Source: Trichoplax adhaerens
Taxonomy: Eukaryota > Placozoa > Uniplacotomia > Trichoplacea > Trichoplacidae
NCBI RefSeq assembly: GCF_000150275.1
Contig: NW_002060943.1
Span: 12,816,969 to 12,880,968, forward strand
Reading direction: 5' to 3'
DNA: 64,000 bases
Of the stretch, positions 1 through 11,075 are shown piece by piece (the stretch's first letter is position 1; every line of letters starts with the position of its first letter). Below the pieces are notes generated by a model. It saw nothing but the letters and a program-made list of their open reading frames with translations. It ran no database searches and had not been told where the DNA came from. The position numbers and the translations under genes were made by a program.

Positions 1-490
1 GCATCAAGTTCCCTATGAATCTAGAATAAAAATTTTTGGATAAATGAAGTATTTGATAGTTGAATAAATGCTAAATAGAAGTACTAGTTATAAATTGAAA
101 GTAATAACTTGATCATCCATCAAGCCTTATTTCCTTCTTTAATAAATAGCCGATTAAATTTTTAGGCTATTGGTGATTAGTATTACCTTGATATAAATAA
201 AAGTTCAAACAGGCATCCAACACCTTCTTAACAAAGATTGCCAAGATTAAATATCAGCAGAATTTACTTCTAGAAGAGCTGAATGATAGCTCATCTAAAT
301 ATCTGTATTAGAAGTCCCCTCTTACTGCCTATATGGAGCACCAAGATCTAATTTTATGAAAGGCTTGATACAGTGTAAATTAAAATTTTTACTGAAATCT
401 GTAACTACCTTTATAGTCTGCCATCATTTAAGATAGCAATTAGGCTACCAAAAGGGTATCATCTTATTATTCTCGAAAGCCTACTAGCAA
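1..490. other. Non-coding, downstream of the esterase
   Basis: AT-rich sequence with no supported exon. It probably contains the 3' UTR and terminator of the esterase that ends at 491, but I could not fix a poly(A) signal. Confidence 0.5.
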
Positions 491-2909
491 TTAATCTTGT
501 TTGTTTTTGTCTTTGTTTAAATACTGAACTAACAAAATAATACTAAATGAAAATGCCAGTGATCCAACAGTAATGTAAAAATAGTTTCTATTTTCCTTTC
601 GTAATTTATCATTTCCCAGTTGACATTTTATGAAAGACATTTGCGCGTCTGAATCACTTCGGTCTATAAGAGATGGAATCACTTTATTCCAAAATGTAGT
701 TGCTTGAGGGAGGTAATTCTTCTCAATTTTCAATGGATTTTTAATATGCAAGTAAGATTTGTTACTGGATGAATAAGGCTGCCAGTCTACATCAACTTCA
801 GGTTTCCTAGATACGTGGACATCACGAAATAAATTTAAAGCGAGAATTGAAATCTATATACATTGATCATGACTGGATTATAAGCAAATTGCCAGGATAC
901 TGTACGACTCTATAAATTCTTATATAGCTTATCCATACAGTGGTTGTTATTAAATTTTACGTTCGAGAATCTATTAAATCATTTCATTTGTAAAACTAAA
1001 GCGATTTGTAAGTAATGCTATGTAATTACAAAAATCTTATTTCATGCAAAATGAAATTATCAGAACATGCTACTTTTAAACCACATTCTCAATGCCTTAG
1101 ATATTTCTAATTGAAATCAAGAAAGTAGCACTTAATAAATGAGAAGTAATACTTATTCGTCTTCAAAATGGGCCAGTCAATTGATTTAAAAGTAGGCACT
1201 ATTTCTATGCATTAGCATTCATTTCCATGGAGTATTGTTGTATTCGCTACTTGGTAAATAAGTCTATCATGTTACCGTAAAGGAAAACTCTCTCATTTGT
1301 GTTTCTTTTCTTAATTTACATTCATATCAAAACTAAAGTATTCCTTTAATCCTGTTAGACTACCAGACATAACTACTAAACATCATTAAAGCCATAATAC
1401 TGACCCATTTCGAGCTAGACCACCAATTATTTTCATCATGTTGATGCTAACTTGCCGATCGTCTTCAGTATAATTATCTTTAACGTAATCTGGATGATGT
1501 AGTGGATAACCGTAAATGTAAGGTATCTCCATCTGATGTATAACTCCACTGTAGGATGGATAATAAGCTGATTGTTCTGTCTTTTGATCAAATATAAAGA
1601 CGAAAGCAGGATAACCTCGTTTAGCTAATTGAATTGCCAATTCATCAACAGGCGCTTGAAACAGTGCTTCTGTTAGAAATTGATCCACCATTTGTCGATT
1701 TTTAATCAAGTCATTAGGAAGAGAGTAATCAGTGTAATGATGAACTATAAGGGACCGAATCTCGTCTGGATAACTATGATAGAATCCATAAACCATTTGA
1801 TTTAATAGTACGCCTGGAAAACCTTGTTCGTAACCTGGTATAGTAGCGCTAAATACAGCACCATCGTTGGCAGTGGTACCAATGATAACGTTGACTGGGT
1901 TAAAGGAGCCTTGAGATATTAGAAGGGCTGGATCATCTGGTAGGAAGTAGGAATCAACAATTGGCCTAAAAGGATAAATAGCAGCCATAGATGCTTGATG
2001 CTGAGCAGTTAATAGATCTTCAGTGCTCAATTTTTGTAAACATTCGAGAGATTGTTGAGGAGTGAAATGGCTGTCATTGCATGAGGTCTTTGATCGAAAG
2101 AGGTCAAAAACACGATTAGAATCGGACCATTTTGTATAATAGACGTCCTTTAACAAGCATGTACCTCCATATAAAGCGGCACTTCGAAATAAACCCCGAC
2201 TTTGAGGCGATATCATATGATAAGTGGCAGAAATAGAACCCGCAGAATGGCCTGCTATAACAACATTCGTTGGATCGCCTCCAAATGCAGCAATGTTATC
2301 GCGTACCCAAGTTAAAGCCAAATGCTGATCTAATAAGCCAATATTAGCATCAATAACTGTATTTCCGTCGGAATCTTGAACTGTTAGGAAGCCAAGTGAA
2401 CCTAATCGGTAGTTAATACTGACTACCACTACATTCTCTTGAGATGCAAGTGTTTGACCATGCCACCAAGCCGCGTTGCCAACTCTCAAACTACCTCCAT
2501 GGATCCAGAAAATAACCGGCAATTTATCGGATGATTTTAATGAAGGTGTCATTATATTAAGGTATAGACAGTCTTCATTTAATTGCCAAGAAGGATCATT
2601 AGGATCCGTTCTCTCGAAAAATGCAGCCTCCAAGCGCTGCTGAGGACAAGACGCTTGAAATTGGATACTTTCTCGCGTTTTCTCCCATTTAGATTGAATT
2701 GGAACAGCTCGCTTGAAACGTCTTGCTCCGATCGGTGGTTCTGCATATGGAACTCCTAAAAACTGATAAATGGTCTTGCCTAAGACGACATCTTCCTTTC
2801 CACGGATTAAACCTTTATCGGTTTCAACAACGTTATTATCAGCTAGAACAGGTGTTAAAAGATAGGCTAGAAAGCAAGCTAGGATATTTGTCGCTAAAGA
2901 TTTAGCCAT
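491..2909 (-). CDS. Membrane-anchored carboxylesterase/cholinesterase-like protein (2 exons)
   Basis: Type B carboxylesterase fold, expected to hydrolyse ester substrates outside the cell or in the secretory lumen. Exons are 1405..2909 and 491..806, joined by a GTCAGT donor and a TTTCTAG-type acceptor (intron 807..1404). The joined frame is 606 codons and restores the family's run ARNG-KPEVDVDWQPY across the junction. Visible: signal peptide about 1-23, EDCLYLN about 112-118, oxyanion HGGS 137-140, nucleophile elbow GHSAG with Ser222, acid in TANDG (Asp349) and His458 in GVIHQMEIPYIYG. Family members usually have GESAG and Glu as the acid, so this is a Ser-Asp-His variant. The C-terminal exon carries the usual YLPQATTFWNKVIPSL segment, then a hydrophobic helix about 577-598 and a short Lys-rich tail, so it is a type I ectoenzyme. 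The substrate cannot be inferred; acetylcholinesterase activity is not implied. Confidence 0.9.
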
Positions 2910-5900
2910 TACTTCGTTATTTAGCTAAGAATTGGTTGATTTCTTGGTTTCGACGCCTAGTGTGATAAATTAGCATACGGCCACAAGTTACATCCACGAC
3001 TAGTTGCTGTGCTAATTAAGGACAGATTTAAATAATTAGCAATTATAGAATAGAATTGTGTATCATCAGCGGTTAAGCTCACAGCATTGGAGCTGGTGTT
3101 TGAGCATCGTTGTTGCTATGCTAACTAATCTTGCCGACGCCCATCTTATAGCGACTAGGTAAATAATTTAGACTATTAGGCTTGCCGATACATTACTAGT
3201 TACTAGATACTAGTTATACCTTGTAGTCGTATTGATTTTACGGCACCTACGGCGTGTTTGTGATATATTATAGTGATATAGTAGTAAGAACTTCTCATGA
3301 CTTATTCATATAAAGTATCGCAAACATGATATCGATTAGCCTATAAATATATATATATCATATACATAGATAAATATATATACAAATGACGTCAACATCA
3401 TTTACAGTTCTAGTGTAGCCATTTAGCATCCCAAACAGTTCGTAAAGGTTTCTACTATTTACTGTCTCATACACTGTATTCTTAATATTGAAATAGCAAA
3501 GGATTTGAATGAGAGCATCTAGCCAAACCGGTTAACCTGTCAAATTGCTAAAACCGCAAAATCTGATTCGAGATGATATTCATCCGTAGTAATTTATTTT
3601 AAGCGGTCCTACCATATGATCATGTATTGCTATCTTCATGTTTACTCTTATTTACGACAATACTAAAAATAGTTCATAATAACATCTAATAACGTCATCC
3701 ACGAACAAGCTATACCAGATTACATGGCTTACTATAGTATTATCACTGATCTTGCTTTGAATCAACGCTAAAGATTATAAAATATTATCATCTTCTTAAA
3801 AATTTTTCAAATATTGTATACGTAGTTGTGTACGAAGTATTTCCTGAGAATTTGTCCTTCGTAATTAGGATGCTTTGTGATCAATACCGATAATTATAAA
3901 TTTCGATTTACTTAAAAGTTGTCCCAAATATTGTAATTAGACATTTATTAATACTTAAGCTATTCCTGAGAATCTGTCATCGGAAAGGATATCGAAAAAG
4001 AATGCTTGAAGATACGAACGCTGATAAATCTCTTTTTCACAATACGGTAGTATCATGCTATGTTTGAAATAACTATACTATGTATTACCCTAGATATTCA
4101 GGATGAGAAATATCAAATTATATAAATTTTCTGCCCTAAATTCCATATTTATAGTTTTATCTGTCTATGGATTTAATGCAGATAGGTGCTTCTGCTCAAG
4201 CCTAATCATAGACGAAAGGCAAATTGGTAATACTAAATTTGGTACAGAGCTTATTCATCGAAATGTGTAATAAAACTCTAAATAGTCCTATCCTATAACA
4301 CTTGCCCCATATATTCGTAGATAGTTTTCTTCAACCAATCTATTCCAACTGATATAATAATGCAATAACTACCAAATTTCAGTAACTCATTTTATTATCC
4401 TGCATTATGAAAACGACAGATAATTATAAAATGCAGTCTCATTGCTATCCCACGTAAATTCTAACTAATTAAACCAATTAAGGCAACTGTCGTCAAAATA
4501 TGGCCAAAAATTAGACTTGTAAAATTTTGATATAAAAAACAATTACGCTATAAATATATGCACGTAATGGCACTAACTATAGCAAGGGAAATGTCTTAAA
4601 ATGAACGATATCATAATTTTTCCATAGGTAAAGTCATTGATTAGTGACTCTTGTATCCTATATGGCAGCATATTGTAGTAATAACTCAATAATTTTAAGG
4701 CTAACTGCCAAAAAATAAGTGTAAACAATTAAAGTATGATCAGTAAGAGCCTAAAAGCAAAATTTTCTATCGCTAAGAGCTTTATTTGATTCGATATTTT
4801 TAGCTTAACAAGATACATTTATATGTCCAAATTATTTGAGCATATTATTTGGCCTTAGCAAAGCCTAGATATGACAGACAACATTCGAGTTCGAAAAGCG
4901 GAGAACTGTAATAATTATACCGCCAAAGATTGAATAATAAGACCAAGTTATTTTAAGATTTCAAATATAAGGCTATTATAAGGCCACAAACTGCTACATA
5001 GGAACGAATTAAGCCAGAGTTTACGATCAGGATACATGCTAAGATAGTACTCACTAATTAAGTATCTAATGTAAATAATTATGTCTCTTTCATAAAGTAA
5101 CTGTTAAGGATCGCGTCGACTTTTATTTATAAACAGGGTTGATAGCTGCTTATGAAATGTTAAATAAAGATTATAGTCTTAACTATTTAAGTCAGAAAAT
5201 AGTTTCTGCCAATTTTAATTAATCACTATACTTTAGAGCTCGTCCCAACTAGAGTAAAATGCTTAATATTAAAATAAATCTAGTGATCTTATTCCTGGTG
5301 ATTTTCTAACACTTAAATGCTTGGCTACAATTGCCAATGCATTAAAAGAAATGAACTAAAAATGAAATCCTATTGTACCCTACCAACTATGGGTACAACA
5401 ACTGCTGGTAATAAGAAATTACCTTATTCGTATATTATTGTTAGTTGGTCAATGTTATTGATATTTATAAATAAACTCTATTACCCTTTAAAATTATCAT
5501 CAATTGAGGCGTTATGGTTATTCGAATGAATGGTCTATAGTTATTTCAGTATGAAACCACAAATTATCAGTTACCTGTGAACAAAATTTATCGTTTTTAT
5601 CATGAGATACACTATGTCAAAATAAGATAATCTATTTGTTCAAATACTCTGCCTAATTCAAGTTAAGAAATAAATTGGCTGTCAGTTCGTATACTTCTTA
5701 CAATAAGCTAACATATACAGAATGATATCAAATCACAACCGTAATAGAACGCTTATTTCTCTCAAAATATCAATTCTACAATAGCTTATCACGGTCTTTT
5801 TAAAATATCTTATTGCTTTCTATTCTTAAGACAAAAGTAGTGAAGACCCATGCAAGACTGGAAATTTGTAAGAAACAATTCATCCTTGTGTATCTCCCAT

Positions 5901-6527
5901 TGAGCAAGCGATGGAGATTTTTTAAACTCTTAAGTGGTTGTTTCGTGTTAAATGGAGAAACTAAGAAAATTATTTGTATTTCATTTTAGTACCCAGTTTG
6001 CTACTGGCAATTTATTTTTGCTGTATATAGCGATCAACAGTCAACTATTTGATTATTTATGACATAATACGGGCTATTTTAATGTAGATTATTTTTATAA
6101 AGCTGGTCTAATATTTCAATAGATGCTTTCCAAGGCTATTTCAACTACTAATTCTTTACCTGGAAAGTATTCTAAAACATCAATACAGGGTGGAGTTTAT
6201 TGACATTAGCAGAGCTTCGACACAATAGCGATCAGCCAATCCTATAGCAATTCTCTAATTTAGAACAATAAAAATATAACTTATGTTTTGCATGATAGTT
6301 TACGCCTAATACATTATTTTCCACATTTCTGCGTAGGAGCCTGACTGCACTATAAGTTAATTAAAACGAGACAACGTGAAGTTATATATAAAAAAGGTTA
6401 CTGCCTTTATTTCATAGTGTGCCAAGCTATCCCTTCATCCAAGGTTTGCGACCTAAATTGTTGATTTGATAAAACGTATAGAAATTTCGAATAAGTTCTT
6501 CAACGCGTCGATCGTTATTTCCTTAAC
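2910..6527. other. Intergenic region upstream of esterase and SEA/EGF copy A
   Basis: Very AT-rich sequence without a supported coding exon. It separates the divergent esterase (minus) and SEA/EGF copy A (plus), so both promoters should lie here. A perfect TGACGTCA palindrome is at 3387..3394, 478 bases upstream of the esterase start. A short stretch near 5317..5350 encodes GYNCQC, like the end of an EGF domain, but stops lie close on both sides. Confidence 0.5.
3387..3394. promoter_or_regulatory. CRE-type palindrome TGACGTCA
   Basis: The perfect 8-base CRE consensus bound by CREB/ATF factors in animals lies 478 bases upstream of the esterase ATG. One such site is expected by chance about every 65 kb or more, and the window has at least one other (24187). 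Function is inference only. Confidence 0.25.
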
Positions 6528-9500
6528 ATGAATTATTTGAAATTTTCCATCTCGCTTTATGTGGTAAGTTTATCCTTCAATCGATAATTGGGTTCAATAT
6601 GAGGATAAAAGATGTCATTTAATGAATTAAAGCTTTATTATATGGATGATGATGATATCATGTTGAAAGTCGATACTTGCCAATCGTAGTCGAGTAGAGT
6701 TTCAATTAGAAGAAAACTATCTCAGTTGGATATTATTAACTCTAAACGATACTATTTTCTCTATTCGTCACGTCGTAAAATAGGAATAAATTTATTATAA
6801 TTATCTTTCGTAGACTAAAATGCCATAAGTAGTCAATTTTCTAAACTAAAACGAACAATTTCCAAGAGTCTTTCAGGGCGTTATTAAGATAGTTTTTATA
6901 TGAGTATAACTATTTACTATTTTCTCTCCTTTTAATTATGGATATGCATGTTTTTAGACTTTAGAATAGCAGATTAACAGATTATTCTTGGCATTACACC
7001 CAAGTAATTTTACACTAATTGAAAGCTGATTTATTTTCAAAGGAAAATTTGATGATTTCAACCTCGTGCCGATAAATGTTGGCTAGTATCATTAGAAATC
7101 TTGTTGGAACCATACACTACTTTTAAACACAGCTACAAATGTTAAACTATTTCAAGTCATCAACTTGAACTTTTACTAGCATTATCTTAGTCCAAGAGTC
7201 CAACATCGCTATTCCATTGGTTCTTGTACCATGCACTGACATCTTAGCTTACATTATTCATTTCTATTTACTTTAAAAATATTCTACTATACCTTCTATT
7301 TATTTTCTGTATGATGTCACGAGATGAAATTAACTAGCATTGCCAATTACTGTTATTTCTTTAACCTGGACAGAAATACTTTCATGACACATTTTGACTG
7401 ATTACTTTCACTCGATGTGGAAAATCGATTAAAAATCATGATCATTTGGGTCGGTGATACCACTACTATTTCATTTCTTATTTCTACAAAATTCTCACTG
7501 GTGTCCGTAATTTAAAAAATTAAAGACATTATACTACAGGGCTAAATCGCAATAGAAATTTATTCCTATTCATCAATCACCCATTCAATTATTTTACAAA
7601 TTGAATATATAGTATATACTATAGATTTGCCATAAAATGTACCTTTTAGCAAAGTATAAGTTGGCTGGAAAATCACACATTGTAAATTAGTTAAAGGATC
7701 ATATAATCTATACGTCTTTATTAAATTTTAATTCTGCCATCTAGTAAATAGTAAACAGTAAGTTTGGCTGATTAAGTATGCTTTAGTTTGAAGTAGAATT
7801 AGCAACAATAAATATAATTAATTGAATATTCTAGTAGACATTTCTTACTACTATGCTCAGCAGTATTTTATAGCCTCCAATAGTGGATATTTTGTCAATG
7901 ACTGTAGTCAAATGAATCAGTAAATTAACTGAAACAGCAAAACGCTCAGAGAAAGGAATCATAAGAATTAAACAACTAACATAAAGGGGGGGGGGGTAAT
8001 CTAAACTCTATGAAGCTGCTAGAAAATTATCTTTGCCAGTCCTAGAACATATCCTCGAACTCTCATATACAGGACTGGCTGTAATCCTGCGTGCTTTATA
8101 GGAACTAAATAATTTTAAAATTTTAACGTATCACAACTCGTATAATTTGCCCATTTAGCTAACTTTCTAAATTTAAAGAATTAGCGTATCGTTACCAAAT
8201 TATGATGAAATTAAAAATGATATTCTTTTCTATTGCGCTTCCTGCTAGGCCTTCATCCTTAGTTTATTTGCCAAAAACGATGTGTTTGCTCAGTTGACTA
8301 TTTCAGAATTATCGGATCAAATCTTGATAACATCAGTTGACTATTTTGAATCCTCTTTCAGTGGAGGTAAGAAAAAAGAGTAGTGTAATGATCAATTAAA
8401 TACTCCACCAAATGAAAGCTAGAAGTAACAATAATAGTGCAGATTGAGCAGGCTATTATCCATTTAATTCTAATTAAAGTATTCATTTTATGCTATCCTC
8501 ATCGGTAAAGCTCCTAGCGCGGTTATCCAATCCTCAGCAGCTTTTGTAACAACTACTTCTGCATTAATTATGACCATTTCATCTACTTTACTTCCCACTT
8601 CTAACGTTGTTAGTAGCAAACCATCTGTAGATACCTCGACAAGTTCTCCAATGTCTACTACTACCAGCATTATCCAATCTTCATCAACAGCTTCAGTAGC
8701 ATCCACAGCAACCTCTTCAGTAGTATCCACAGCAACCTCTTCAGTAGCTGGAACTACCGCTACTAGTATATCAAGTGCTGCTAGTACATCGGCTACATTA
8801 GCTACCACTGGAGCAAGCAGTCAAACTCCTATAACACCAACTCCAACCACTAATCCTTGCCTTCGTAATCCTTGTGGGCAAAAAGCGGTTTGTGTACTTA
8901 ATGCGGCTCTCCAAAGTGGCTATAACTGCCAATGTCGAATAGGCTATTATCAACAAAATTCGACAGCCACTTTACAAAATGACCAAAGTTGCCAAGGTTA
9001 GTAAGGAATCTAAGTTATGCTTGAATGGATATATATATAATTCCAGGATATTAATTCCGAATTATAGCAAACACATAGCATACAGTAGCAAAAATTTAAC
9101 CATTTATCATAATCTTCTAAATACTAAACGCTCATGCACTGTAAGTAAAGCTTCTGCAATGTAGCCTAATAATAAGAGCAGCAACCATTATTTCGTTTTA
9201 AATTCAACTGTTAATAATGAATATCTTCTACTTGTTTTCAATTTCTCAACAGCCGCAAAATACTTTACTGGTAATATTTCTATCAATACTGCCTTCAATA
9301 ACAATCTCAATGATCCTAATAACGTAGAAGGAAAGAAAATTCGAAATCAGGCTAAACTAGAAGTCAGTTAAAAATTCTAGCATTCCATTAATTATAGTTG
9401 GATTACTGTATGTCTAGGCCAGATCAAGCAATAAATTAAAATTCATTCTTATTGTTACCCATCTTTCTAGTTGGAAAAAGCCATCAGAAACTCTTCAGAC

Positions 9501-11075
9501 ACCGCTCAAAATTTCTTAAGTGTCGTTATCGAAAAGATTAGGTTAGTCAAGTGGCCATAATTAGATATTTTTAGAAGTTCACATATCTTTTAGGAATAGA
9601 CTATTGCATGATATAACGTAGAGTATTCTAATCTTACATAAACTTGTTTTTCTTAGCCAAAAACCTGGTGGTGGCATTACAATTTCATTTTATGCTGTAT
9701 ATGGTGCCAATGCAGCGGTTCTGCCTGCTGCTATTCAGAGTACCGTGGAAAATAACGTTCAGAGCATTGATAATTATAATGTTACTCAAGTTGCAGCAAT
9801 AACACGTAAGATCAACTGATAGCTTGCTGGTTAAAATTTTCTATTTTTAGTTAATACAGCGTTGCATCAATTTAAAAACTCATACGATTTTATATACTGT
9901 TGCCAAAGTGTTGATACGTATCAAGAGAATAACAAGAGTTATTATGATTTCATATTATAGAAACTAACGAATGTCAACTTGCCAACGATCCATGTTCTGG
10001 AGTGATGCAGGAATGTCAAGACACGAATGATGGTTATACTTGTAAAGTCTGCACAACAGAACAGTATTTTAATTCTTCTACAAAGAAATGCACAGGTAAT
10101 AATGATTGATATAAAGTGCGATGAGTTTAATACTGCTATCATATTTCTCTCTACTTTCTCACTAAAATGCAGAATAGGCTATAATAATAGCTCATCGTTA
10201 ATATATTCACAAACCTTGTTCAGTCTTTTAATTTACAGAATGAAAGCTTTTACTTATTTGTAAATTAACTATTTTGATTAGCTAAGCCTATAAAGAGTTG
10301 TCCCAGTCCATGTCTCAATGGGGGCACTTGCCAGACTTCTCTTTCAGTTCCTACTTGCAGGTAATCCTTTACTCATTTTAGGCTATTATTCATCGAAATT
10401 TTAGACTAGAGTGATACTTGGATCATAAGCATTTTTAATTGGGTAGAAAAATATAAAATAGATGTCAATTTGATCTAATTTTCTAGCTGTACTCAATTTT
10501 TTACCGGTTCCGCGTGTGAAAGTCTTTCTAGTAAGATCTTTAACATTAAGTTAATGAAAAAATGAATAATGCTGTACACAGAAATCATTTCTGAAACTAA
10601 GACTTTCATTGTTTTTAATCTATACCTTCTATAGCTTTAACTATCATTTTAATTACCAGTGGTAGCACCGTCTTGGTCTTGGTTGTCATTGCTCTAGTAG
10701 TATGCTTAATTTATAAGAAAAGACAGCGGTAATGCAAAATTAGGAATTTCGTACATTATTTTGTAATAATGAGTTGACATTAATACGATATACAAGTAAA
10801 GATTAGTTCTATATTATTATACCTAAAGTTATTTTTAAATTATTCGTCATTCCTGTAGACCTATTAGATCAGGTACGAATTTATACGAAAATTCTGAGGA
10901 CGGTAAAGGCCACGTTAACAATTACTATGAGATGGCAACAACGGAAGATTACGCAGAAGTGGATGCGGGAGTTCCTAAGCGACCCTATGCCGGCGTGCTT
11001 GGTGGAAATCAAACTACCGTCATTTATGATAGTAAACAAGCTTTAATTCGCCAGAGCCGAATATTCGAGGAATAG
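6528..11075 (+). CDS. SEA/EGF single-pass membrane protein, copy A (11 exons)
   Basis: A surface protein reconstructed from 11 exons: 6528..6563, 8249..8366, 8511..8996, 9253..9362, 9471..9541, 9657..9805, 9961..10095, 10282..10360, 10487..10530, 10635..10728 and 10859..11075. All junctions are GT-AG, all phases match, and the total is 513 codons. Order: signal peptide made by joining MNYLKFSISLYV to AFILSLFAKNDVFAQ; a Ser/Thr-rich mucin-like stalk about 60-165; EGF about 168-213; SEA domain about 214-323; EGF about 324-368; EGF about 369-409 (CPSPCLNGGTC then CTQFFTGSACE); transmembrane helix about 411-434 followed by KKRQR; cytoplasmic tail to 512. The tail ends in a block shared with copy B (RPYAG, LGG, a Tyr in VIYD, final FEE). 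The first exon is the least certain because its intron is 1.7 kb. The usual SEA self-cleavage Ser is Gly here. Ligand and role are unknown. Confidence 0.85.
6564..8248 (+). other. Intron 1 of SEA/EGF copy A
   Basis: Proposed intron between the two halves of the signal peptide, from GTAAGT at 6564 to CTGCTAG ending at 8248. It holds no other coding signal I could support. A run of eleven G is at 7986..7996. Confidence 0.55.

Noticed and set aside
4890-4930. GAGTTCGAAAAGC resembling a tRNA T-arm
   Set aside because: No matching acceptor, D or anticodon arms around it.
5317-5529. Short ORF starting MLGYNCQC, like the end of an EGF domain
   Set aside because: Only one short match, no splice acceptor with correct phase before it, and the rest of the frame is not EGF-like. 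At most a tiny relic.
7986-7996. G11 tract as a possible quadruplex
   Set aside because: A single homopolymer run without further G-tracts nearby. Likely slippage or an assembly-sensitive site.
8488-8808. 106-codon minus-strand ORF rich in Val, Asp and Glu
   Set aside because: It is the antisense shadow of the Ser/Thr-rich stalk of SEA/EGF copy A, whose spliced model is well supported.
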